Source of the DNA: Mycocentrospora acerina
Taxonomy: Eukaryota; Ascomycota; Dothideomycetes; Pleosporales
Direction of reading: 5' to 3'
DNA: 13,125 bases
Assembly: GCA_022701365.1 (NCBI GenBank)
Contig: JAKUHH010000370.1
Span: 1 to 13,125, forward strand
Positions within the stretch are counted from its first letter, which is position 1. Every line of letters begins with the position of its first letter. The translations under genes were made by a program, and so were the position numbers. The notes beneath the pieces were generated by a model. The model saw only the letters and a list, made by a program, of their open reading frames with translations. It had not been told where the DNA came from and made no database searches. This document shows positions 1-9,604 of this stretch, in pieces.

Positions 1-1
1 T

Positions 2-88
2 ATTGATGCCGCAGGCGTCAGAGCAGACGCGCTGAAAAAGGCAAAGTTGGTGGTTAGGTCGGCCTTGATACCTGTGAGTCCTTAAAAG
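2..88. other. Unmutated, CpG-containing edge; possible gene end or exon
   Basis: The first ~75 bases hold five CpG dinucleotides and few TpA, unlike the rest of the window. On the + strand an open frame runs from base 2 to a TAA at 86-88, with a GTGAGT donor-like word at 74. On the - strand the same bases are also open and contain CTAAC followed by a pyrimidine run and TTTTTCAG, which looks like a fungal intron 3' end. Either strand could carry the edge of a real gene. I cannot name a product, and the window boundary cuts it off. Confidence 0.35.
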
Positions 89-1140
89 TCGTATTATTTT
101 ATCAATGTGTCCTCTATTAATCTTGCTATAGGACAACTTGTATTATTATTGCCTATTTAATAAGAGAATTTAAATTATTTGCCTTTAAATTTTCTAGTCT
201 TAAATTAGCTGCTCTTTGCTCCTTAATACCTTGCGATTAAAATTAGTCAAAAAATAATACAACGTGTGCCGCACGCTACTGTAGATATTATGACCGAAAA
301 GAGCTAAAAAAAAAAGCTGAGAATAGTCTTGTGCCCCTAAAGAATTTACTAATAAAGCGCAATTTGTCTTTCTGTCTTGCTTCTAGCTTGCAGTTAACAC
401 ACTGCAGTACTAAATTAGGTAGAATACAATGCTTCCTTGCTAGATAAAATACACTCACAAAAGACCGTGATGTGTACTGCACAAGAAAAATGAATAACTG
501 CTCTACGTATGTGATCAAATAACAAGGAGTGCGTAAGTACGTACCTTAGTAAAGTAGCATTACAGGGAAATGAAATTTAGGAATGAAGGAAAAAATACGT
601 ATTACTTACCATATAAAGATAGAGAACTAGGGATCTATTATTAGCAATGTAAATAAAATTTAATAACAGAATAAGAGTATTTTGTATTTAAGAGAAAGAA
701 TAGTAGAAAAGACTATACCTTGTTAAATTAAAGTAGTGATAAAATTTTGCCTTTGCAATTAGTATTACGATTAATCTTAATCCTGTGTGAATTATGCTTT
801 TACTAAATATATATTAGTATGCTGAGATTCTATACACTCTTATACTTAATCTGCACCACCTAGGAACATTAGCAAGAACTAAGCACAAGTCAGACAAGGT
901 GCACATCCTCACGTACACAATGCCACGCAATATGCTAAGTGAAACAATACTAACGTTCAGGTGTTCCTAAGTATAAGAAGCTATCTAGGAAGATTTTTAC
1001 TTTCTAATGTTTTAGTGCTACTAGGCTGAAAATTGTTTGTAGATTATGAAGGCCTTAGTTAATAGAAGGACTAATGCAGATAAACAATCTTCTAATAAAT
1101 AAGTCCATTAAAAACAAACACAGCATCAGCCACCACCTAC
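89..1140. other. AT-rich stretch with no recognisable gene
   Basis: About 1 kb of A+T-rich sequence with stops in all frames. The open frame at 288-518 on the - strand encodes a Phe/Ser/Leu-rich peptide typical of chance ORFs in such DNA, and I do not call it. No tRNA, rRNA or terminal repeat was seen. Confidence 0.5.
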
Positions 1141-1159
1141 TTGCACGACTATTGCGCGG

Positions 1160-1214
1160 CCACCTCACGGTATTTACGCAACCTAGATAAATCCCGTGGT
1201 TATTGCGCAGTGTC
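1160..1214 (+). promoter_or_regulatory. Upstream block of tannase: shared motif and inverted repeat
   Basis: Bases 1160-1188 begin with CCACCTCACGGTATTTACGC and match 24 of 29 positions of a block at 9928-9955 upstream of the sugar transporter. An inverted repeat overlaps it: CACGGTATTTA (1166-1176) pairs with TAAATCCCGTG (1188-1198), 10 of 11 positions, with an 11-base spacer. The block lies about 220-245 bp before the tannase ATG, where a fungal activator site would be expected. A second shared word, CTTGCTTAA, follows at 1238-1246, and a TATAAG is at 1298-1303. I cannot assign it to a known regulator; binding is inference. Confidence 0.45.
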
Positions 1215-1404
1215 TCTATTGCTAAAAACCTAGAATGCTTGCTTAACTAAATTACAGGTAAACTTCAAATGTCAGCAGCAGTTAAAGGATTAACTGGTAT
1301 AAGATAATTGCAGCATCTCTAAGAAATACTTATTAACCTATTTAAAACACACCTCTGCTCTTCTTTATTTCCTTAGAACTCAAACTTACGCGATGTGACA
1401 TACA

Positions 1405-3160
1405 ATGCGCACTGCTGCCCTTGTAGCTAGCGTCAACGTGACTTCTCTCTCAGACGTTTGCACCATTCCTTATGTGCAAGAAGCTCTACCTGCTAATGGG
1501 ACTTTTCTCAGCTGCAACCTCTTACCTTCTACTATAACTGCAAGCGCCGTGTATAATGCAAGCGTTAGAGTGGGCATGGGTAGCTTTAGCGGTGGTACCA
1601 CTTACAACTACTGCAATGTCACTGTTAGCTACACCTATACCAGCAAGAGCAATGTTATTGCTCTTAAATATGCTTTCCCTAAACCATCTTCCTTCAAAAA
1701 TCAGTTCTACTTAAGTGGTAGAGGTGGTTTCTCTCTGTCCTCTAATGCTACTAGAGGTCTTGCTGTTAGCGCTGCTTCTAGTGCTACTGCGGCTGGTTAC
1801 GATGCTTTCAGCTACTCGTACTACGAGAAAGTGTTATACAGTAATAGATCTATTTACTAGTACGCAGCCTATGCATTTGCATATATAGCTCTTAGAGGGT
1901 TAACAAAGATTTGCAAGCCTTTTATACAGGCTTTCTATAGCTTAAATAACACTAAGGTTTATACCTAATTTAAGGGCTGCTCTAATAGCAATCGTAAGGG
2001 AATGAGCCAGGTCCAGCGCTAGGGTGAGGAGTACGACGGTGTTGTTGCAGGTGCACCTGCCTTCCGCTTTGCACAGCAACAGGTTTTGCACGTCTACCCT
2101 GCCGCAATTAAGCAGGTTATAAACTACTTTCCACCACCATGTGCCTTAAAAAAGATTGTCAACGCTATAAATTGCCGCATGTGATTCCCTTAATAGCCGC
2201 ACTAATAGTGTGATCTCCTGTACAGACCTTTGCTAGCTTAGCTTTAACCTCAGCTCCCTTATAGGCAAGAATTACTACTGTGCTGCTAAGTTCAGCAGCT
2301 CGCTTAAGTTCAGATTTAGTAAGCGTCAAATAGGAGGTGGTACTGTAGGAAGCTAGTCGTCACTCAAGCCTGAGCAGAACAGAACAATCACCGCAAACGA
2401 CATTGCAGTCGCCTAGGCTGTATACGATGGTCTGCACGATTCTAAAGGCAAGCATGCCTATCTCTCCTAGCAGATTGATTTAGACCTTAGCGACGCTGAT
2501 CCAACCTACAATAATACAACTAGTGCCTAGAAGCTTAACATCCCTTCTACTAGCAGCAAGTCTGTTACTAAATTCGTCTAACTCCTTGCTGTTAACATCC
2601 TAGAGAATCTTAACAATATTAACTACAATACTCTTGTAGACTAGATGAATACTAGCATAATCTGCTTTCTAGACAGCCTGCAAACTACTGTCCCTGATTT
2701 TACACCCTTCTAATCCTCTAGGGCTAAGCTACTCCACTACCACAGCAAATCTAACCTGTCTATCCCTGCTGCCTCTTCTGTATACTACTAGCAATCTGTA
2801 CGCTCTATCATGTATTATAACATAACTGACGTTGAAGCCCTGGATGCTATGTCTAAATGGTACTAATTCTATCTAATTCCTGGTGCAACTCACTGCAGTA
2901 GCAACTCTCTCTAGCCTGGCCCTTACCTACAGGACAACATGGCGACTATTATTGACTGGGTTGAGAATGAGATTAAGCCTAGTCATTTGAACGGGACTGT
3001 TTTGTCTGGTGATTACTCTAGTGAAATCTAACAGTTGTGCTAGTGGCCTACTTATCCTCTCTGGTCAGGCAATAGCTTGGTTTTTAATTGTGTTAACAAT
3101 AAGGCGAGCATAAAGAGCTAGACATTCACTTTTGACGCGTTTAAGTTACAGCCTGTCTAG
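1405..3160 (+). pseudogene. Tannase (feruloyl esterase B family), RIP-inactivated
   Basis: An intact relative would be a secreted serine esterase that cleaves galloyl esters of tannins into gallic acid and alcohol or glucose. The ATG at 1405 opens 151 uninterrupted codons; the hydrophobic N-terminus is short and the signal peptide looks eroded. Family landmarks stay in register to the end. They include the nucleophile motif Gly-Cys-Ser (Ser codon 1981-1983), then EEYDGVVAGAPAFRFAQQQ, and the catalytic His followed by Cys (His codon 2891-2893), giving the CS-D-HC pattern of this family. The expected catalytic Asp is Asn (codon 2753-2755). About 17 internal stops are all TAG or TAA, at Gln positions (YQF, LQP) and Trp positions (RWG, DWM). 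One extra A near 2170 shifts the frame by one between the N- and C-terminal parts. The length fits a family of ~560-590 residues. No intron is seen. The end is taken at the TAG near 3158; the frame stays partly coding-like for some 130 bases more, so the true C-terminus is uncertain. Confidence 0.93.
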
Positions 3161-3163
3161 TAA

Positions 3164-4253
3164 GCACGATTCAGCACTTAGGGTCTGTACGAGAGAGGTA
3201 GGCAGTATGTCTCGCAAGCTGTTAATAGATTCTTAAGATGTCGTCTCTACCAGACTTCTGATGCTAGAATTCTGGTCTACTTAATATGCTACTAGAGCAT
3301 TCCTGTTAGCCTTACTTAATTTTTCTTTGCAGGTGTCTTCTCTTTCTTCCTCTAACCCTGAATTGTTGAAATCTGTGCGTAGTTGTTGAAGAGATACAGC
3401 TTTGTTAGGAGCAGGTCTGTGCCATGTTTCTTTTGCATGTATAAGTACTTCTTTGTAAAGATTGTGTTATTAATAATTATATAGTAAGTTAGCTTGTAAG
3501 ATATAGCGTTAGCGGTTGTGCAAATGTATAAGTAGAGTTTGTCACAATACTATTAATAAAGAATATGCCGCACACTGTCCCTAAATATGTTTAATTACAT
3601 TAATATTTAATAAGGTAGCTTTCGCTGTTAGAGCAAAAATCAAGTTATAGAAGCTGAGACAACTTGTTATTTTTAAGATGCTCTCTTTTAGAATTATTAT
3701 TTAAACTAGTTTAGGTTGTAGACTGCAGACATAACATCGCGACTATAACTAGGGGTAAGAATTTGATTATTAGAGTTAAGGACTGAGTTTTTTACAAACA
3801 GTGATTCTCATTTAGTAGAGCGGGCAGAGGAAGACCCTGAAGAACCTACTCTCTATCAGGATTAGAAACACTAATAAGAAACCCTAAGATAAGAACTAGC
3901 GCTAAGCTATCTACTATTTGCGACTAATCTTATGTTTCAACATGTCAGAACTTATTAAAAGCAGTTAAACTAACTTGAGTTTTATAGCTAAAATTAAATG
4001 ATATAGTCTATCTTAGCAAATTATGATATAGATAAATGCCAATATAATCATACAGGCCTGCTATGAAGTTCCTGGCCTTGTAAAGTTATTAAAGAAAGGA
4101 ACATTAAAGGGCTTTTAAGTTTTATAAACTATGTATTCTGCCGCTTAAATTTTTTTACTAATGTAGTCTAAATAATACAGTAATACAATCTTTATAATTT
4201 AGTTGTTGTGCTTTTCAATTTATTAGTCTTTTTTGTATATTGTTTTAACTTGT
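3164..4253. other. AT-rich spacer after tannase
   Basis: The tannase frame stays free of TGA to about 3350 but without family similarity I can recognise, so it may be 3' UTR or a lost C-terminal extension. From about 3450 to 4250 the sequence is strongly A+T-rich with dense stops in all frames. I see no gene, RNA or repeat. Confidence 0.45.
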
Positions 4254-4556
4254 TTAGAGAACCCTTTCTTTATTCTAGAAAGTTCCAAACAGAAATTAGA
4301 GGACGAATGTGCGAAATTGCTTACAAAAATAACTTGCTATAAGCCTGAGTTTAGCCTGATTTTTGGCAAACCTTTAAACTTGGATTAAATTGACCTTCGC
4401 AGCTATGAAAACTTTGAATACAGCTAGTAGTCTGGTTAGCTACCTATTCCTGTGATAGCATACAAAAATGCTCTTTAAAAGAAAACATTATATTGTAAAC
4501 TAGTAAAGTTATATTTCTTTTAAAGATACCTTAGAGGCAAGTTGTTAAAGTAAATA
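4254..4556 (+). pseudogene. Unidentified coding-like remnant
   Basis: In one frame (through ATT at 4272-4274) roughly 100 codons read as plausible protein, with only TAA/TAG stops, at about 4386, 4425, 4428, 4437, 4479 and 4524. This matches the pattern in the named pseudogenes. The longest stop-free part includes Lys/Glu-rich and charged segments such as KLEDECAKLLTKITC, then LPIPVIAYKNAL. I do not recognise the family. It could be the 3' part of a RIP-mutated gene whose start has become unreadable, or a chance stretch. Confidence 0.3.
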
Positions 4557-5240
4557 ATAAGAGATTGTACAGTTTTAATATCTAGAATCAAGTTAAGATA
4601 GATTTAATTAATAAGAGGCACTTACATGTTGTTACTTAAAAATATTTTACATTAAATTTAGAGAAATTAAGAGTTGTGTTGGGCAGTTATCTTTTGTAAG
4701 ATATAATGCGTTGCACGCGATTTAGTATTGTAGCTAACTTGCTAGTAAAACACGTTAAAAAAGAAGTTTCTGACTAAGTATTACACAACGCAATGCAGCT
4801 AGATGTCCTGCTTTAATTAATTGTGAACTACACTTACTATAAAGCCTTTAAACTAAAAAGATAAAGAGTGGATATCTTGCGCTAAGAGCTATCTGTGACA
4901 AATAACTTAAGGTTTCTTCAATTCTCCAAGTCTCTAATGTCTCTAACGTCTCTAATTCCAACATTCTGATACTTTAACTTTAACTTTACGCAGAGATGTT
5001 CTCTAGAGCTATTAAGAGAGTTTCTATTCTTAACAATTTTGTTTTCTAATTAGTACTGTTAGAAGATAGGATCTAGATAGCGTTGAAATAATGCTTAGTT
5101 CCTACAATAGATTCCTGTGATATCCTACTAGCTTCTAATCTAAGGCTTCTTAGGTCTATTTCTTACATTATCCTTAAATTTCCAGCGCTTATTAACGTTA
5201 TTAAGCTTACTATACTTGCATTGATATTACTTTAGTAAAG
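4557..5240. other. AT-rich spacer upstream of the HD-domain gene
   Basis: No confident gene. The HD-gene frame extends upstream from 5240 with many TAA/TAG and one TGA, so some of 4990-5240 could be an eroded 5' exon, but I see no family similarity there. A TTTACGC word at 4985-4991 also occurs in the promoter blocks of tannase and the sugar transporter. Confidence 0.4.
4931..4988 (+). repeat. Two adjacent short tandem repeats
   Basis: Three copies of a 9-mer TCTCTAAYG (last copy ending TT) occupy 4931-4957, and three copies of the 6-mer ACTTTA occupy 4971-4988. They sit about 250 bp before the HD-domain gene. They are probably simple sequence slippage products. Confidence 0.7.
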
Positions 5241-5981
5241 ATTGTTGTGGATGCTATTCCTACGCCTTTAGTAGAATATGTATTATTGCTACAGCATCCT
5301 AAACCGTCAGCCCTTAGTCCTGCTTTCTTTAGCATCCCAGATAGCCTAATATGTCAAAGAACTGCGTCCTTTATTTAAGACTGGAACCCCTATTGGATTG
5401 CTAATCACTCTTTTTGGACTTATGCGTTTGCACTAGCTATTGCTTAATAATCAGACTGGGACATAGGCCTTTAGTCAAAGCTTTTAGGCTTTAATAGAGA
5501 GCTTATCTTCCTAGCATGTGTGCTTCATAAGTTAGAAATTAACAATTGTGAGGCACTAAAAAGTCATCTATTACTTGAATTTTGGGGCGCGATTAAGGCA
5601 CGTAAGTGGATCCTAAAGCAAGGAGAAGACTTTGTTGTTATTAAAGGTTAACCTAAGCAGCTCTTACAAGATTAGGCAGATGAAGTTTGTGAATTAATTG
5701 CCTAACACATAATTGAGTTTTGTGGCTTTAGCTCTTGTTGCTATCTTTCGCTTGCTCTAGTCACTCTAGGCGCTGGACAAGACCTAATAGGTGCTAGTAG
5801 CTCCTGCATCCACCCTAGCGATATCAGGGCGATATGTGATCTTTAGCCAAGAGATGGTTATTACGAAGGGCTGAGCTGCTATACTAAGCTAGAAGTCAGT
5901 TTAAAACCAGCCTATCTTTTTAAGGACTGTGCAATAGCTTTTAATCCTGCTATGTTTAAAGTGCAGGTCTACAACATATAG
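5241..5981 (+). pseudogene. HD-domain protein, cyanamide hydratase-like, RIP-inactivated
   Basis: The frame through CTA at 5289-5291 reads without frameshift for ~250 codons, close to the usual length of fungal HD-domain/cyanamide hydratase-like proteins. These are metal-dependent hydrolases or hydratases. In order it shows the Asn-His-Ser motif before a Tyr-Ala-Phe helix (His codon 5406-5408); the LACVLHK segment where the family has Leu-His-Asp; EFWGAIKAR; an alpha-helical ADEVCELIA segment; and a C-terminal HPSDIRAICDL region. The HD doublet's His is kept (5526-5528), but the Asp position reads Lys. That needs more than one base change, so it may be pre-RIP divergence or an inactive homologue. 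Stops are TAA/TAG at probable Gln positions. The start is not readable: no in-frame ATG precedes the family region, so 5241 is approximate. The stop at 5979-5981 may be original or mutated, and the frame remains coding-like to ~6240. Confidence 0.72.
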
Positions 5982-6363
5982 AGTAGTTTAAAGGAAGACA
6001 CAGAGTTTAAGAAGCAAAGAGACGCTATTAAGTTTACATAGGTTGCAAGTTTAGATAGGAGAGCTCTTTAGAATATTTTTTTGAAGCAAAGATATTTTAG
6101 AATCATTGTTAACAGCAACTCGCAAGGATAAGATACTATGTCCTATCTTCAAACAATTGTAGCTTAAGATTCTGCAGCATCATACCTATACGTTGTAATG
6201 ATCGCGCCCCTTGTTTAACACAAGTGCAAAGTATCCAGTGTGTAGGAATAGTAGTTAATACCTATACATTGACTTTTTGTTTAAAAGAAGTATTAAGAGT
6301 GATATCTGTACTGCACACAAGATTCCTAATCTGCTAAAATTCTAGACAAAATTTAATAAGTAA
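5982..6363. other. Coding-like tail after the HD domain, no assigned product
   Basis: The HD-gene frame continues with several TAA/TAG codons and otherwise plausible charged segments (for example KEDTEFKKQRDAI) to about 6240. I do not recognise it. It may be a C-terminal extension of the HD protein or the 5' part of the helicase-like scrap that follows in another frame. Confidence 0.25.
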
Positions 6364-6660
6364 CAATGTTCTATGTGTATAGCACTTCTCTGTGTGAAGA
6401 TTACTAGTATTGTGCAGGAATTAATTAGGCAGTTTCTGCATTCTAAATACAGTATTATAGTCTTTAGCTATAGTCAAGATATTCAAATTATCTGTATTAA
6501 CATGCTCACACACTACTTTTCAATAATCTTGACCAAAACTTGATGCCACTTTCTAAGCAACATTATTAATTATTGCTTAAGCATCCTAGTTAATGCAGTG
6601 GTCCTGCTTATCTTTTAACTTCAGTTAATCTAAATTTTTATACTAAACTCTTACTATAAT
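6364..6660 (+). pseudogene. Possible SNF2-type helicase C-terminal scrap
   Basis: The frame starting at 6364 is open to a TGA at 6541-6543. Its KITSIVQELIRQF, then SIIVFSYSQD, then a NMLTHYF helix resemble the start of the SNF2 helicase C-terminal domain, where a Lys-Ile pair, a helix and an IVFSQ strand occur. Another frame from about 6540 carries MPLSKQHY, a Leu/Lys helix and AYLLTSVNL, which would fit the next motifs, ending in the LLSL-type strand. No ATPase N-terminal lobe is visible. The piece ends where the convergent MFS gene ends (6643). The match is from memory of the family and moderate at best; it could be chance. Confidence 0.3.
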
Positions 6661-6810
6661 TTTTCGTACTATCATGAATTAAACAGTGAAAATAAGACCT
6701 GCGCTAACTAATGTTAAGAAACCTGCGTAGAAAATTGCTAGTTAATAAGCTGCAAGCCTGGCATCTGTGCCACTGTAAGCTTTGAGTAGATATCCAGCAA
6801 TGGGTGCCCC

Positions 6811-6870
6811 CTAGCAGAAATTAGCTTCTCCTTACGCGTTAAATGAATTTAGAACGTTCTGATTCTATAC
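6811..6870 (-). other. Intron 2 of the MFS transporter (60 nt)
   Basis: It opens GTATAG and ends TGCTAG, with GCTAAT as branch site 10-15 bases before the end. Removing it joins GYFIV to GAPIAGYLL in frame, as in the family. The final TAG may be a mutated CAG acceptor. Confidence 0.75.
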
Positions 6871-7608
6871 TATGAAGTATCCAAAAGTCTATAATGTTAA
6901 AAGCATAGAGCTAATGTTTGCGAGCTAACTGTCTCTAAACGCAGCTCCTGTTATAACAGGCATTAGGCTGAAGAAGCTACTAGAGCCTATACCATTAACT
7001 ATAGCAAAGACTACAAGCAGCCTAAGCGAGTTAGCAAATAGCTAAAGTGCAAACGTGCTAATCCCTATAACTACTAAAGAAATAACTATACTATTTATAG
7101 GACTAAGGAAAGCATCTGCTCCAAACCCTATGCTAATACAACCCACAGCAGAGGCCACATTCCATGATGCAAGAATTGTAGCACTAGCTTGTCTAGATAG
7201 ACCTACAGAAGACGCGTAAAGTAGAAGTAGGAACAGCAGGACAAGGAGGGGGAAAGTTGCAATTGCTCCTATGAACAGCATTATAATAAATCTGACACTT
7301 TTAAAAAGATGCCTATAGTTTTGTGTCAGATATAGGAGAGAGCACGATATACTAGGTACAAACTATTGCACGCTAGAAACAGCACGCCCCCTTCCCTTAG
7401 GGGCTTTTAAGAAGTAAGATGCTAAGAAACAAACTGCCTATGCTAACTCTCTAAGAATTTTTAGGGCTGTCTTAAGACTTATAGTTTAAATGAGTTTTTC
7501 TAGACTTAGCGCAATTATAGCTGAACTGAATCTAGCCCTACTAAACACTATACCAGTCGCTAGCCCTTGTTTTCTTTTAAACCACAAGGATAGAACCATA
7601 GCTGCTAG

Positions 7609-7663
7609 CTGTTATTATATTAGCTTTGTGTATTGCTAAGTTGCAAAGTTCATAACTGTTTAC
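7609..7663 (-). other. Intron 1 of the MFS transporter (55 nt)
   Basis: It opens GTAAAC and ends AACAG, with branch-like GCTAAT 11-16 bases from the end. Splicing joins LTMLFL to LAAMVLSLWFKRKQ in phase 0. This removes what would otherwise look like a frameshift. Confidence 0.78.
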
Positions 7664-8110
7664 TAAGAAAAGCATAGTTAACCCTACACTAAAGATAAAT
7701 CCCTGTGTTACAAATATTGCAGGTACTGACTTTGTAGACTAACCTGCAGTAAATTCTCTAATTCCTAAAAAAAAACTTCTAATAAGTGCTGTTGTTCTAT
7801 AGCCTACTCGGCTGATCATTTGAGCTACAACTATACTACATAATGGTAACATTGCAGCTCTGACTAATCTAATAAAAGACAAAGTCAAGACATTAGCAAG
7901 ATAAGACTTAGCTAAATGCAATTGTATAATGCTGTACGAATATACTAGGCTAAGGTAGACAAAGAAAATAGCGAACCTAGCTGCGACAACTGGCCAGCCT
8001 TCTTTTGTGTCCCAATTGTTGTCAAATTGAATATTATTTTCTAGTGTTGTGTCCTCTTCTAAAGCTTCCACGTACAAGTCATGATTAGCTCTCTTACCTG
8101 AAGATATCAT

Positions 8111-8793
8111 TTCCAGTTAAGTTGTATGACAAGTGTTAGTATAGGATTCTATCATGGTATTAATAACAATAATATTAACGTTTTAGGCGTTGATAATAAG
8201 TGAAAACTTTTGCAGCAGGTAAAAGATGATTATAAAAGTTAAGGGTGGTGAAGATACTTAATTATAAGTGTGTGGATGAAGCATTACAGACACTAATTAT
8301 CCTAGTTAATTATTCCACCAGCAATTCTTCCTAACCAATAAACAGAAACTTTAAGGGCAGTAATAAACACAAGCTTTGTTTACAGTCTAAATCTAACATC
8401 TTTAATAACTTACAGTTAAACAGGGTACTATTAGAAACTGGTACACCTTAACGTTCACTACATCTACTTGTTTTCCTACATAACCTTAATAGTAAGCTTA
8501 AATGTTATTATAATTCTACGTACAAAGGGTTTAAAAATTCAGCGCCAGATCTTTCAATAGACTTGAAGCAACGTTTTAAGAGCATTTTATTAAACTCTCA
8601 CTTATAAGTTAATGTGCTGCTGCTTCTAATCAAGATTTATAAATTAATAGTATTGGTAATGCACGCATATAAAGATTTCCCAGATATGTCAGACTAAACA
8701 GACTCTCTAACGCTTTTTATCGGGATCTACTGGGACCTGAACATCTAATAACAACTAACAAAAACACTAGACTTAAGTAGAAGTGACCTGACA
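8111..8793. other. AT-rich spacer between MFS 5' end and kinase 3' end
   Basis: About 680 bases with no readable gene. It must hold the promoter of the - strand MFS gene. The block shared by the tannase and sugar-transporter promoters was not found here on either strand. Confidence 0.45.
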
Positions 8794-8971
8794 TTAGTTC
8801 TTAATTTAAATATTAGGCTAGATTAACAATAACTGTATTAGTTTGCTATTTAGCATGTTATTTATCTCAGACCTTTGCACAGCGGCCTTGTAAGAAATCT
8901 CAATTCCTGCAGCAAGATGTCGCGCCACTAACTAGTCCCTCACTATTTCTGGATAAACGTTAACAAACTAT

Positions 8972-9021
8972 CTAGAGCTTGTTAACGTTACTTGTTAACA
9001 TTCTAGATGTGCGGTACCAAC
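8972..9021 (-). other. Intron 2 of the kinase (50 nt)
   Basis: It opens GTTGGT and ends CTCTAG with a CGTTAAC branch-like word. Splicing in phase 2 gives Lys followed by TAG (Trp position), then FVNVYPEIVRD, in frame with the lid region. Confidence 0.65.
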
Positions 9022-9341
9022 TTTTTATTGCATGCCTCTGCAACCTCTTTCTAAGGCTTTTGATCTAGGAGCGTGTAGTTACCTTTAACGATAATAAGAC
9101 AATTTTGCGAAGAGATCTTAATGTCATCTTCTACTAGATCTTAGAAGGTATGATTAAAGCTAGGGGCATTAATAAAGAACTCCAGTTCTTCACATTTCAT
9201 GACAGGTATTAATCTCAAAGATGTAACTAGTCTTAGGAAAGCATCTGCATTAAAAGTAAATAGAGCACCGCGTCTCTAAAATGCCAGCTCTGGATTCTTA
9301 AATGTTAAGAGAACTTTCTTGCTGTAATGAAATCCATCCTG

Positions 9342-9388
9342 CTAGACCAATCAGCATCAGAAATGTCTCTTCGTAAACCTAAACTAAC
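9342..9388 (-). other. Intron 1 of the kinase (47 nt)
   Basis: It opens GTTAGT and ends GTCTAG, with CTGAT as a possible branch site. Splicing joins NVAIVLI to QDGFHYSK in phase 0. Reading through instead gives a stretch unlike the family and then the wrong frame. Confidence 0.7.
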
Positions 9389-9604
9389 TATTAGTACAAT
9401 TGCAACATTATAAACACCGCGGTAAACAAGTTCTTGTAGGAGAGTGTGTGCCACAGTCGACTTTCTAGACCCAGGAACACCAGCAAGAGCGATTAGCATA
9501 CGCTGGTGCGGAATGGAGGCTTGGCGTTAGAGAAGCCTTTCCACGCGACTAGCTAATTCAAGCATAGGCCCGGCAATGTTGTCAGTGACCAGGTCTTCTA
9601 TCAT

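Larger units (their letters stand above)
6643..8110 (-). pseudogene. Monocarboxylate-type MFS transporter, RIP-inactivated
   Basis: An intact relative would be a 12-helix major facilitator of the fungal monocarboxylate permease-like group in the plasma membrane, moving small organic acids with protons. The ATG is at 8110-8108. A ~45-residue soluble N-terminus leads into EGWPVVAARF, a worn form of the family's DGGW motif, then LVYSYSIIQLHLAKS. SLWFKRKQGLATGI follows the first intron; this Lys/Arg-rich loop is typical of the family. The second half includes YASSVGLSRQASATILASWN and GIGSSSFFSLMPVITG. Nine internal stops are all TAG/TAA, at Trp (QWF, LWT) or Gln (SQL) positions. Removing two introns (7609-7663 and 6811-6870) restores one continuous frame with no indels. 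The natural end is probably the TAG at 6643-6645. Many Gly codons read Ser or Arg, as expected from G-to-A change. The substrate cannot be deduced. Confidence 0.92.
8794..9604 (-). pseudogene. P-loop kinase (uridine kinase / Yfh7-like), RIP-inactivated
   Basis: Intact relatives are cytosolic ATP-dependent kinases of the phosphoribulokinase/uridine kinase superfamily; the substrate of the fungal group is poorly defined. The ATG is at 9604-9602. MIEDLVTDNIAGPMLELASR leads to the Walker A loop, which reads AGVPGSRKST: the second-last Gly is Arg (codon 9466-9464), a G-to-A change that would abolish ATP binding. After intron 1 come QDGFHYSK, with Asp-Gly-Phe-His typical of the family, then RRGALFTFNADAF, then VKGNYTLLDQ, where the family has EGNY. 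After intron 2 come FVNVYPEIVRD and ARHLAAGIE, the Arg-rich lid. Two introns remove every apparent frameshift. About seven premature stops remain, all TAG or TAA at Gln or Trp positions. The length (~237 codons after splicing) fits the family. It is divergent from the sugar transporter across a 466-bp shared promoter. Confidence 0.88.

Noticed and set aside
288..518. 76-residue ORF on the - strand
   Set aside because: Phe/Ser/Leu-rich low-complexity peptide in AT-rich DNA with no coding signature; most likely chance.
4931..4988. CRISPR-like or regulatory tandem array
   Set aside because: Units are only 9 and 6 bases, contiguous, with no spacers; simple tandem repeats.
7600..7621. Apparent frameshift in the MFS before the KRKQG loop
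   Set aside because: A 55-nt intron (7663 down to 7609) with good borders and branch site restores the frame without any indel.
9342..9388. Kinase ORF continuing through SLGLRRDISDADWSS
   Set aside because: This open stretch is the intron read through; splicing it out joins two family-conserved segments and keeps the downstream frame.
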